The position numbers were made by a program, and so were the translations under genes. A stretch of 12,540 bases of DNA from UBA4823 sp034436035 (GTDB lineage Bacteria; Chloroflexota; Anaerolineae; Anaerolineales; UBA4823): assembly GCA_034436035.1 (NCBI GenBank), contig DAOTVW010000315.1:1-12540 (forward strand), read 5' to 3'. Within the stretch, counting starts at the first letter, position 1. The number at the start of each line of letters is the position of its first letter. The notes below the pieces were generated by a model, which searched no databases, was not told where the DNA came from, and saw only the letters and a program-made list of their open reading frames with translations. Shown here piece after piece: positions 1 through 6,904 of the stretch.

Positions 1-131
1 GAGAAGGAAATGGCAAAGTTGGAGAAGCCACCCATCTCCCGGAACAATTTCTGGGCATAACCCAGTTGGTGCAAGTCTTTCACATCTTGCAATATTTGCT
101 CTTCACGAGATTTTGGTTTATTTTCAGCCAT
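1..131 (-). CDS. Amino acid permease, APC superfamily (N-terminus only)
   Basis: The minus strand opens with ATG at 129-131 and reads 43 codons to the left edge without a stop. A GGAG ribosome binding site lies at a normal distance upstream. The peptide has a charged cytoplasmic N-terminus, then LGYAQKLFREMGGFSNFAIS, which resembles the conserved entry into the first membrane helix of bacterial APC transporters, especially the amino acid/choline branch. The substrate cannot be read from this piece. It follows transketolase on the same strand after about 570 gene-free bases, so it is probably transcribed separately. An uptake role for an amino acid or methylated amine would suit the dehydrogenase cluster further upstream, but that is inference. 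The body of the protein lies outside the window. Confidence 0.72.
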   Translation of the reverse strand, partial: MAENKPKSREEQILQDVKDLHQLGYAQKLFREMGGFSNFAISF

Positions 132-226
132 GATCGGTCTCCTAAAATAAAATGTGATAATGTTTTCGAACTCATGATAAAAATCTTACTTTTGTGGCTT
201 GAGCGATATAAACCTTATTTTTTCGT

Positions 227-236
227 TCACCTCCTT
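227..236 (-). promoter_or_regulatory. Orphan extended Shine-Dalgarno-like sequence
   Basis: The minus strand reads AAGGAGGTGA, which matches almost the whole complement of the 16S rRNA 3' tail. No ATG or TTG lies 4-12 nt downstream. The only GTG overlaps the motif itself and would open a 14-codon frame ending TAA. The site is about 95 nt upstream of the permease start, within its likely leader. It may be a ribosome standby or leader-peptide site, or chance. Confidence 0.3.
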
Positions 237-545
237 TCAAATTGAAAAAATTGATAACATCACCAACGGTCATATCCTGGGAGAGAATAAAGAAAGATCA
301 GAGCAAACAGTTTTGTCCTCCCGCTATGAACCGGATTGGCTTCAAAGTAATGATGGGGAGGGTATATCGAACAAAAAGCTGTCAAGCTGAGCGGGTGGTA
401 TTCAATAATAAACCTCATGTTCCCGCTCACACCAAATATATGAACAGCTTGATGATAACCCTCGACCAGTTGGGTAATCCTGGACAATTCCCTTTCCGGT
501 ATAGCACTGTCGATAGGGGTAAGCGCACACATTTCCCGCTCCCTC

Positions 546-581
546 CCCTCGTTCTCTCCCACGCTGGGGAAAGAACGAGGG
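546..581. repeat. Hairpin-forming inverted repeat, possible dispersed repeat remnant
   Basis: A 10-bp perfect stem, CCCTCGTTCT with AGAACGAGGG, continues past one mismatch into TCCC/GGGA around a six-base loop. The flanks are rich in CCCTCC on the left and GGGGTAGGAGGGG on the right, so a longer imperfect stem is possible. It is 119 bp beyond the transketolase stop. No U-run follows on either strand, so it does not look like a simple terminator. Similar C/G-rich palindromes occur as dispersed repeats in many environmental bacterial genomes, which is from memory and was not searched. Confidence 0.5.
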
Positions 582-699
582 TTTGAAGGGGGTAGGAGGG
601 GAGCACAGGAGGAAGATTGCGCTCTCAATTGTCAGGATAATAGCTTATCGAAACTGACAAAACGCTATTCAATTATTAAAGAACAACCCAAGATGCTAT

Positions 700-2682
700 C
701 TATAACAATTCCTTGACTTGGGCGACAATATTCGCAACAGTAAAGCCGAACTGTTCAAATAATGTTTTATAGGGCGCCGAAGCACCAAAGCGATCTAAAC
801 CGATAACGGCATGTTTGCTTCCCAGATATTTATCCCAACCCAAGGTCACCCCTGCTTCGATGGAAACAGCGGGGATATTCTTCGGCAATACTTTCTCTTG
901 ATACTCCAGGGGTTGTTCGTCAAACAACTCAAAGCTGGGCATCGAAACGACGCGTGCTTGAATGCCTTCTTGCGCTAATTGCTCCCGTGCTGCTAGCGCC
1001 AAACTGACTTCGGAGCCGCTGGCAACTAACAAGACATCCACCTTGCCTTTTTGTGTATCAGCCAGGATATAGGCTCCTTTCTCGACACCTTTACCATCGC
1101 TCGATACCATAGGTACAGCCTGGCGGGTTAAGAGCAATGCTGTCGGTCCTTCCTTGCGGTTTAAGGCTATCTTCCAGGCTGCGGCGGTTTCGTTGGCATC
1201 GGCTGGACGTATCACGACTAAATTTGGGATAGTTCGCAGCGCCATAGCATGTTCAACCGGTTGGTGGGTAGGACCATCTTCACCGAGACCAATACTATCG
1301 TGAGTATAAACATAAACGACGGGCAGCCCCATTAACGCTGCCAGGCGCACTGCGGGACGCATGTAATCCGAGAAGACCAAGAAGGTGCCGCCATACGGAC
1401 GAAAGCCATGCAAAGCCAACCCATTCATGATCGTGCCCATGCCATGTTCGCGAATACCAAAATGGATATAGCTGCCGCTGAAATCCTCTTTCTTGATTGC
1501 TTTGGCATCTTTTGGCTTCGTGTTGTTGCTCGGAGTCAGGTCAGCCGAACCACCTGCCACAGTGGGAATTTTTAGCGCGATTGCATCCAGTACTTTACCA
1601 GAGGCAACTCGTGTGGCTAATGGTTTATCCATTGGGAAAACTGGCACATTAGCCTCCCAGCCCTTGGGCAAGGTTCCTTGCATAAAATATTCTAATTCAG
1701 CTGCTAATTGCGGGTATTTCTGGCGATATACATCGAATAACGTTTCCCATTCTTTTTGCGCAGCCTTGCCGCGTTCTTTTACTTCCGCAAAATAAGGCGC
1801 CAATTTTTCGCTGGGGATATAGAATTTGGGCTCCAATGGCCAGCGGAACGCTTTTTTCGTTAAATTTACACCCTCTTCTCCTAAGGGAGAGCCATGCACT
1901 TCGGAATTATCCTGCTTGGGGCTCTTATAGCCAATATGGGTGCGGCAGGCAATGATCGAAGGCTTTGCGGTCTCCGCTTGAGCGGCGCGAATGGCTTTAT
2001 CGATCGATTCAAAATTATGCCCATTCGCCCGCTGAACATGCCAACCGTATGCTTTAAAGCGCATCAATACATCATCGCTAAAGGATAATTCAGTAGAGCC
2101 ATCAATGGTGATATGGTTATCATCATACAGCACGATTAACTTACCTAAACCCCAATGTCCCGCGAGCGATGCGGCTTCATGCGATACCCCTTCCATGAGG
2201 TCACCATCCGAGGCTAACACATAGGTATAGTGGTCGATGATCGGTAAATCAGGCTGATTGAAGCGGGCTGCTAACATCCGCTCTGCCAGGGCAATTCCAA
2301 CCGCAGTGGAAATTCCCTGTCCAAGCGGCCCGGTGGTCATTTCAATACCATGCTTGGGTTCATATTCTGGATGACCCGGTGTGGCGCTTCCCCATTGGCG
2401 GAAACGTTTCAGTTCATCCAAAGATAAGGGGTATCCAAACAAATGCAACAAGGAATACAGAAGCATCGAACCATGCCCGGCGGATAGGATAAAGCGGTCC
2501 CGATTAAACCAGGTAGGTTGTGCTGGGTTATGTTTCAAGAAATGTCCCCAAAGGACAGTGGCAATATCGGCTGCTCCAAGCGGTAAACCCGGATGGCCAG
2601 AATTAGCTTGTTGCACGCCGTCAATCGCCAGCATGCGGATGGTTGTTGCTACGAGTTTGTCAAGTTCTGTGTATGCTTTCAT
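700..2682 (-). CDS. tkt: Transketolase
   Basis: This cytoplasmic, thiamine diphosphate- and Mg-dependent enzyme moves two-carbon ketol units between sugar phosphates in the non-oxidative pentose phosphate pathway. At 660 residues it is full length for the bacterial family. Visible landmarks are SGHPG (28-32), SAGHGS (67-72), the GPLGQG loop (118-123), the ThDP motif from GD (160-161) to N189, H263 in EVHGSPLG, and the catalytic glutamate E412 in GIREHGMG. The pyrimidine-binding region follows with GEDGPTHQPVEH. The ATG start at 2680-2682 has only a weak AGGG upstream. The gene lies 74 bp after transaldolase on the same strand, a common pairing, and the two are probably co-transcribed. A 16-bp hairpin stands between them. 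No lesion or frameshift is seen. Confidence 0.97.
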   Translation of the reverse strand: MKAYTELDKLVATTIRMLAIDGVQQANSGHPGLPLGAADIATVLWGHFLKHNPAQPTWFNRDRFILSAGHGSMLLYSLLHLFGYPLSLDELKRFRQWGSATPGHPEYEPKHGIEMTTGPLGQGISTAVGIALAERMLAARFNQPDLPIIDHYTYVLASDGDLMEGVSHEAASLAGHWGLGKLIVLYDDNHITIDGSTELSFSDDVLMRFKAYGWHVQRANGHNFESIDKAIRAAQAETAKPSIIACRTHIGYKSPKQDNSEVHGSPLGEEGVNLTKKAFRWPLEPKFYIPSEKLAPYFAEVKERGKAAQKEWETLFDVYRQKYPQLAAELEYFMQGTLPKGWEANVPVFPMDKPLATRVASGKVLDAIALKIPTVAGGSADLTPSNNTKPKDAKAIKKEDFSGSYIHFGIREHGMGTIMNGLALHGFRPYGGTFLVFSDYMRPAVRLAALMGLPVVYVYTHDSIGLGEDGPTHQPVEHAMALRTIPNLVVIRPADANETAAAWKIALNRKEGPTALLLTRQAVPMVSSDGKGVEKGAYILADTQKGKVDVLLVASGSEVSLALAAREQLAQEGIQARVVSMPSFELFDEQPLEYQEKVLPKNIPAVSIEAGVTLGWDKYLGSKHAVIGLDRFGASAPYKTLFEQFGFTVANIVAQVKELL

Positions 2683-2703
2683 TGTCCCTACGCATTCTAT
2701 TTA

Positions 2704-2749
2704 TAAACCTTTCCCCTTCAAAAACAGCACATCGAAGGGGAAAGGTTTA
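2704..2749 (-). terminator. 16-bp perfect hairpin between tal and tkt
   Basis: The arms 2704-2719 and 2734-2749 are perfectly complementary over 16 bp around a 14-nt loop. On minus it begins 7 nt after the transaldolase stop and ends about 20 nt before the transketolase start. The bases after the stem on minus, TATAAATAGAATG, are not a U-tract. A full intrinsic terminator is therefore doubtful. A partial terminator that lowers tkt relative to tal, or a 3'-end stabiliser for tal mRNA, is equally plausible. The stem itself is certain; its role is inference. Confidence 0.5.
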
Positions 2750-2756
2750 AGAAAAT

Positions 2757-3968
2757 TTATTTTACAGCAGCCTTATTGCCAAGAACGATTTTCATCCGTT
2801 CACCGACATATTCTTCCAGACCAATAGAGGCTTTTGCAAACGCCTCAGCAGTCGCAACCGTTGCGGGGTGATCGTTGAATTCGGTAATCTCTAAACCGTT
2901 TGGATCCATTGCCTGAATCGCATAGGGGATCTTACTCAGTTTATAGAGCACCTCGCTGGGCACTTCTTCATGGATGCGTGGGTAGAAGTGTAAATCGGAG
3001 CAGCGATGCCAGAGTGGCTCCAAAACATACGGTGGCATTGTATAGACAATATCTCCACCGGCAATCATTTCCACATCCCAGAAACGATATTTACCCGCCA
3101 CATTTGGACCGTCACGCATCGAGCAAGCGAGCAGTTTACTGGCATAACCGCCTTCGGTTAGCAGACGATAGGCTTTGCGGAAAACATGAATGCCAAACCA
3201 GTGCTTATCCTGCCAGGATAACTTGATGTTGCGGCGGGCTGCCTGAACGTCTAATTCCGGGTTTTCGGTTAAACGCCCAATCATCATAGTGATGACGGCG
3301 CGCCACTTGCTCATATCCACTTTGTTTTCATTGGCAATCTTTATCCCTTCCATAGCAGCATTGGCTACTGCCATAATTTGAGGGAGCATAAAACAAGTGG
3401 TCACATTGGTTGGGATTGCCATAGAGGTCAATACTTTCACCACTTCAACACCCTGGGTGGTCCCGGGGACTTTGATCATCACATTCGGGGAAATGGCGCG
3501 GATTTCTTTGGCGGCCTCGATCATTTTTTCGGTTTCGAAGTTCAAGCGCGGATCGAGCTGTCCAGAAATATATCCAAAACGGCCTTCAGATGCTTCCCAA
3601 ATCGGCATCAACATTTGAGCGCCGCGCCGAATGACCTCTTTATACGTCATCCAAAATAACTCGTGTTGGGTCTTATCTTTATTTTCTGAAATGAGATTGT
3701 CAATCCACGCATTCCAAAATACGGGATCATCCTTCACTGCGCCTAAGGATAGCGGCGGGTTGGTAGTACAGCCACGGATCACAGACTTGGCTGGGTCTTC
3801 CAGGTTGAAGAAACGATCCAGTTCTTCTTCCATGGTTTTCTTGCGCTTCTCCGGCGCCATATCTATCATTTTCTTCTTCCAGTTTTTATAAATCAACGGG
3901 GAAGAATCCCACCAAATCTCCATGTCGGGATTGGTGGCTACAAGACGTTCAATAACACTCGGTTCCAT
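2757..3968 (-). CDS. tal: Transaldolase family protein (long form)
   Basis: Transaldolase moves a three-carbon dihydroxyacetone unit between sugar phosphates and works with transketolase in the non-oxidative pentose phosphate pathway. The TIM-barrel signatures are present: WWDSSP with candidate catalytic D21, CTTNPPLS (67-74), the acidic PIWEAS segment (122-127), SGQLDPRL (135-142), and MIKVPGT, whose K166 is the expected Schiff-base lysine. At 403 residues it is longer than the roughly 215- or 315-residue classical forms, with extra sequence near the N-terminus and a long C-terminal part. A strong AGGAGG (3975-3980) sits six bases before ATG, so the start is secure. The 120-bp gap to the GntR gene holds no convincing promoter. 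Sugar-phosphate transaldolase is most likely, but the exact substrate is unproven for this divergent form. Confidence 0.88.
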   Translation of the reverse strand: MEPSVIERLVATNPDMEIWWDSSPLIYKNWKKKMIDMAPEKRKKTMEEELDRFFNLEDPAKSVIRGCTTNPPLSLGAVKDDPVFWNAWIDNLISENKDKTQHELFWMTYKEVIRRGAQMLMPIWEASEGRFGYISGQLDPRLNFETEKMIEAAKEIRAISPNVMIKVPGTTQGVEVVKVLTSMAIPTNVTTCFMLPQIMAVANAAMEGIKIANENKVDMSKWRAVITMMIGRLTENPELDVQAARRNIKLSWQDKHWFGIHVFRKAYRLLTEGGYASKLLACSMRDGPNVAGKYRFWDVEMIAGGDIVYTMPPYVLEPLWHRCSDLHFYPRIHEEVPSEVLYKLSKIPYAIQAMDPNGLEITEFNDHPATVATAEAFAKASIGLEEYVGERMKIVLGNKAAVK

Positions 3969-4088
3969 AAAAAGCCTCCTGGTTCAACTATGTAAAGATA
4001 TATTGTTTGTAGAGCACCTTTATAACAGTGCTTCAAAGTATTTAAGCTGAATTCTTGCTCTCAGCCAAATTTCCAACTGAAAAAGATC

Positions 4089-4817
4089 TTAGCGTTCCAT
4101 TGAAACCGTTAAGGAATATAAATCTCCACGGTTGTAACAATAAGTGAACTCAACTGGCGTACCATCTTCTGCATAAATGGTGCGTTCTTTATATAGGATG
4201 GGTGCACCGGGATCAAGTCCGATCATCCGCGCCAGCTCCGGATCCGCTTCCCGCGCTTCCAGCCTTTGGATTGCACGCTTGACACGGTATCCATATTTTT
4301 CCAGTAAATCCCATAAGGGTGTATTCTCAAGGTTCTCACTCAAAATCGGGGTGAATAACTTTTCTGGAATGTAGGCATCATGCAAAGTTACCGGCACATG
4401 GTTGGCATAACGTAAAGTGCGAATATGAATCACTGCTTCTCCAACCGGGATATCGAGCGCTTCTGCAATCTTGCGCCGGCTGGGAACAACCTGCACATTC
4501 AACACCTTAGCAGCAACATGAATCCCTTTCTGACGAGCGCTCTCGAAAAAGCTGGTCAAGCGAGTGTGATCGCGTTCAATATGGGGAAATGCCACAAAGG
4601 TACCTAATCCCTGCCGGCGATATAACAATCCTTCATCAATCAGATCAAGAATCCCTTGCCGCACGGTCATGCGGCTAACTCCATAACGAGCTGCTAATTC
4701 ATCTTCAGATGGAATTTTTTGACCCCGCTTCAAATTGCCATTAAGAATCTCTGTCCGTAAGACTTCACGGATTTTAACGTATAAGGGAACACCTTCGGTG
4801 GAAATGATTGTGCTCAC
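4089..4817 (-). CDS. GntR family transcriptional regulator, HutC subfamily
   Basis: A 242-residue ligand-responsive repressor. The N-terminal winged helix-turn-helix spans about residues 10-75, with PLYVKIREVLRTEI, IPSEDELAARYGVSRMTVRQ and the wing RRQGLGTFV. The rest is a UTRA effector-binding domain, from about 95 to 238, of the HutC type. The start is GTG at 4815-4817, preceded by GAGG at normal spacing. The gene has its own sigma70-type promoter, with a HutC-like operator on the predicted start site, so autoregulation is likely. It lies between the dehydrogenase/ETF genes upstream and tal-tkt downstream, and either set may be its target. No second copy of the operator was found near those genes. 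The effector cannot be read from sequence. Confidence 0.93.
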   Translation of the reverse strand: MSTIISTEGVPLYVKIREVLRTEILNGNLKRGQKIPSEDELAARYGVSRMTVRQGILDLIDEGLLYRRQGLGTFVAFPHIERDHTRLTSFFESARQKGIHVAAKVLNVQVVPSRRKIAEALDIPVGEAVIHIRTLRYANHVPVTLHDAYIPEKLFTPILSENLENTPLWDLLEKYGYRVKRAIQRLEAREADPELARMIGLDPGAPILYKERTIYAEDGTPVEFTYCYNRGDLYSLTVSMER

Positions 4818-4841
4818 TCAATAACCTCAAAGGGGCTATCT

Positions 4842-4857
4842 AGACGTATAGACATCT
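4842..4857. promoter_or_regulatory. HutC-type operator at the gntR start site
   Basis: The plus strand reads AGACGTATAGACATCT, a 16-bp imperfect palindrome with two mismatched pairs. Its core, GTATAGAC at 4846-4853, fits the GTnTAnAC pattern of HutC-subfamily GntR operators. It begins about 5 bp downstream of the predicted -10 box and covers the likely transcription start, an ideal place for repression by the adjacent regulator. Confidence 0.65.
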
Positions 4858-4862
4858 ATAAT

Positions 4863-4891
4863 ATTTTAAATAAAGTTAGATAAATCGTCAA
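4863..4891 (-). promoter_or_regulatory. Sigma70-type promoter of gntR
   Basis: On minus, TTGACG (4886-4891) and TAAAAT (4863-4868) are separated by exactly 17 bp in AT-rich DNA. The predicted start is near 4856, giving a leader of about 39 nt before the GTG codon. A second TTGACA a few bases upstream has no good -10 at proper spacing. Confidence 0.62.
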
Positions 4892-4928
4892 GGTTTTTTG
4901 TCAATCTCGGGGAATATTTTAATATTGG

Positions 4929-4957
4929 GAGGAGGCTGGTTTGCTGCCAGCCTCCTC
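4929..4957 (-). terminator. GC-rich hairpin downstream of etfA
   Basis: An 11-bp perfect stem, GAGGAGGCTGG with CCAGCCTCCTC, has a seven-base loop. It lies about 60 bp past the etfA stop and upstream of the gntR promoter, where a transcription end is expected. On minus the stem is followed by CCAATATTAAAATATT, which is AT-rich but not a clean U-tract. A small 6-bp hairpin, CGCTTT/AAAGCG at 4998-5014, lies closer to the stop. Confidence 0.5.
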
Positions 4958-5018
4958 TGCTCAAGCCACAGAGCATAGAATATTAATATACCCATCACGC
5001 TTTAAATCAAAGCGAGGT

Positions 5019-6005
5019 TCATTTTCCTAACCGTTTTTTGAATTCCTCGGTCAATGCCGGCACGATCTCGAAAAGATCCCCTACCACGCCATATTTAGCC
5101 AGATTAAATATCGGGGCATCCTTATCTTTATTGATGGCGACAATCACTTTTGAAGTGCGCATTCCAGCTTGATGCTGAACCGCTCCAGATATACCGCAGG
5201 CAATATAAAGATCTGGCGATACTACTTTTCCTGTCTGCCCTACCTGGTGGGCATAAGGGATCCATCCAGCATCCACCGCAGCGCGGCTAGCTCCAACCGC
5301 CCCGCCTAATACCTTTGCCAGTTGACGAATTGGTTCGAATCCTTCCGGACCATTCACACCACGGCCGCCGGAAACGATGATTGCAGCTCCATCTAACGAA
5401 ACTTGCCCTTCTTCCACCACATAATCCAACACTTTGGTCGAGAGGGCATCTTCCGATAAAACTGCAGACACCTTGGTGACGTTCCCGCTTTTACCTGGTT
5501 GTGCTTCCGGATGGGCAAAAGCACGTACTCGCACCGTGATCAATTGGGGACGAGCAGTTGGGCAAAGCTCATTACACAACAATTTGCCTGCATAAACTGG
5601 ACGGGTAACCTGTACCGCTCCATCTTTAACTGTTAAACCGGTCGCATCCACGATTACGCCGGTCTTCAAGTCTACCGAAGCATAGGCGAATAAATCACGC
5701 GTCCTGGTTCCAGCAATCCCCAATACTACTTCCGGCTTTGCCTCCCCTACCACTTTGGCGAATAGGGCTCCATAAGGTTCTAAACGAAAATCCTTCAAAC
5801 TAGGATCATCGCAAACGACCACTTCATCAGCGCCAAACTCAAAGGCCTGTTGAACTACCTTGCCGACATCCGCACCAAAAACTAATGCGGTGACGCCACC
5901 ACCCAGGTCTTTGGTGAGTGTTTTAGCAGCAGTAAGCGCTTCCCAAGCGGAGGGAGTAGCTTCGCCTTTAAATTGATCAATATAAACCCAAATTTTGTTT
6001 GTCAT
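5019..6005 (-). CDS. etfA: Electron transfer flavoprotein, alpha subunit
   Basis: ETF alpha holds the electron-carrying FAD. With EtfB it forms a soluble heterodimer that accepts electrons from flavin dehydrogenases and passes them to a quinone-linked or other acceptor. The length, 328 residues, is typical. The N-terminal ETF domain (about 1-190) includes the GIAGTRTRDLFAYAS stretch. The C-terminal FAD domain (about 200-325) carries the family signature: VGASRAAVDAGW (237-248), QVGQTGK (254-260) and ACGISGAVQHQAGM (269-282). There is no ferredoxin-like N-terminal extension. It starts with ATG 11 bp after etfB, with GAGGGT upstream, so translation is probably coupled. The nearby sarcosine/dimethylglycine dehydrogenase-like gene is the obvious electron donor. 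No ETF:quinone oxidoreductase lies in the window. Confidence 0.97.
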   Translation of the reverse strand: MTNKIWVYIDQFKGEATPSAWEALTAAKTLTKDLGGGVTALVFGADVGKVVQQAFEFGADEVVVCDDPSLKDFRLEPYGALFAKVVGEAKPEVVLGIAGTRTRDLFAYASVDLKTGVIVDATGLTVKDGAVQVTRPVYAGKLLCNELCPTARPQLITVRVRAFAHPEAQPGKSGNVTKVSAVLSEDALSTKVLDYVVEEGQVSLDGAAIIVSGGRGVNGPEGFEPIRQLAKVLGGAVGASRAAVDAGWIPYAHQVGQTGKVVSPDLYIACGISGAVQHQAGMRTSKVIVAINKDKDAPIFNLAKYGVVGDLFEIVPALTEEFKKRLGK

Positions 6006-6016
6006 AGCGCTACCCT

Positions 6017-6811
6017 CTAAATCACTTTCTCGGCGATTAATTTATCTGCCAGTTTCGCTGCGATCTCTTGTGGACTGGAACCCTCAATAAGTTCAACTTT
6101 GGTTTCCTTGACTGGCATAGGATAAATCTCGGGCCAAACCACGCACGCGCCGGCTTTGCCCACCTTGCCTGGTTCAATGCCCAAATCCGCTACACCCCAT
6201 TGGGGAATGGTCGCTTTGGCAGCTTTTCGAATCCCCATGAATGAAGGATAGCGCGGTTCATTGATCCCTTTAATCACGCTTACAACAGCCGGCAGTTTTG
6301 CTGAGCATACCTGGCGGCCTTCTTCCATGAAACGTTCCACTTTGATCGTCTTTGCATTCGGGTCAATCTCCACAATTTTAATTACCTGGGTAAGCACGGT
6401 CCAACCCAAGTAACGCCCCAACATTGCAGCGGTTAAACCCGTATCGCCATCCACTGCTTGCTTGCCTAGCAATACCAGATCCACATCTCCTAATTTCTGC
6501 ACTGCCTTAGCCAGCGTGTAGGCAGTGGCAGAGGCATCAGACCCTTTCAATGCTGGATCGCTGATGAGATAGGCTTCGTCGCATCCCACCGCCAGACAAG
6601 TCTTGAGGGCTTCTAAAGCTGTTTCCGGTCCCATGCTGATAGCAGTTGCTTTTCCGCCAAATTTTTCTTTGAGCAGTAAGGCTTCTTCATAGGCATACTC
6701 ATCCCAGGGATTCACGATCAACGGTGAATCTCCCCAGGTTACATGCGAGTCGACTACTTGAAGCTTGGCGGCAGTATCCGGCACTTGTTTAATACAGGCT
6801 ACGATATTCAA
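6017..6811 (-). CDS. etfB: Electron transfer flavoprotein, beta subunit
   Basis: The partner of EtfA, 264 residues, with an adenine nucleotide-type fold. Landmarks are CIKQVPDT (6-13), NPWDEYAYEEAL (34-45), the nucleotide loop LGKQAVDGDTGLTAAM (115-130), and the C-terminal tail that wraps around EtfA. The start codon appears to be TTG at 6809-6811: the conserved MNIVACIKQVPDT beginning matches ETF beta, and GAGGTG lies four bases upstream. The loop reads DGDT rather than the DDDCNQT of the human AMP-binding subunit, as in many bifurcating-type ETFs, but it lacks the following QVG. The ETF class is therefore left open. A 15-bp hairpin separates it from the dehydrogenase gene upstream; etfA follows after 11 bp. 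Confidence 0.96.
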   Translation of the reverse strand: MNIVACIKQVPDTAAKLQVVDSHVTWGDSPLIVNPWDEYAYEEALLLKEKFGGKATAISMGPETALEALKTCLAVGCDEAYLISDPALKGSDASATAYTLAKAVQKLGDVDLVLLGKQAVDGDTGLTAAMLGRYLGWTVLTQVIKIVEIDPNAKTIKVERFMEEGRQVCSAKLPAVVSVIKGINEPRYPSFMGIRKAAKATIPQWGVADLGIEPGKVGKAGACVVWPEIYPMPVKETKVELIEGSSPQEIAAKLADKLIAEKVI

Positions 6812-6855
6812 TTGTCACCTCACTTTCTACCCTATGTTGGTCATAAAATCATTTC

Positions 6856-6890
6856 AAAGGAGCGAAAAGAAAAAATCTTTTCGCTCCTTT
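6856..6890 (-). terminator. 15-bp perfect hairpin between the dehydrogenase gene and etfB
   Basis: AAAGGAGCGAAAAGA (6856-6870) and its exact complement (6876-6890) flank a five-base A loop, giving a very stable stem 14 nt after the dehydrogenase stop. On minus the stem ends CTCCTTT and continues GAAATGATTTT, a poor U-tract. It could be a weak terminator, a processing or stability element, or both. It lies inside a likely operon, so it could lower ETF transcription relative to the dehydrogenase or mark its transcript end. Confidence 0.5.
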
Positions 6891-6904
6891 ACAACCTGAA
6901 TTAA

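Larger units (their letters stand above)
132..699. other. Gene-free segment between tkt and the permease
   Basis: No convincing gene is present. The two longer open frames here, 242-586 on plus and 260-628 on minus, overlap each other antisense, lack good ribosome binding sites and run through a hairpin repeat. Visible structure: a hairpin at 546-581; an 8-bp inverted repeat TGAGCGGG (388-395) with CCCGCTCA (422-429), about 26 nt apart; and an extended Shine-Dalgarno-like sequence on minus at 227-236 with no start codon at the right distance. A TTGACA on minus (380-385) has no matching -10. The permease promoter must lie in this stretch, but I cannot place it. No tRNA or recognised riboswitch is seen. 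Confidence 0.6.

Noticed and set aside
380..385. TTGACA on minus as a -35 box for the permease
   Set aside because: No -10-like hexamer lies 15-19 bp downstream; the nearest TATA-like bases are only about 13 bp away.
502..510. GTATAGCAC as a further GntR site
   Set aside because: It has an extra base inside the core, lacks the outer palindrome and is not placed at a promoter.
242..628. Two overlapping open frames on opposite strands as small genes
   Set aside because: They overlap almost fully, show no recognisable domain, have no good ribosome binding site, and their ends are made of the hairpin repeat at 546-581.
3969..4088. Second HutC operator or promoter upstream of tal
   Set aside because: No GTnTAnAC site is present, and the TATAAA-like bases have no convincing -35 partner.
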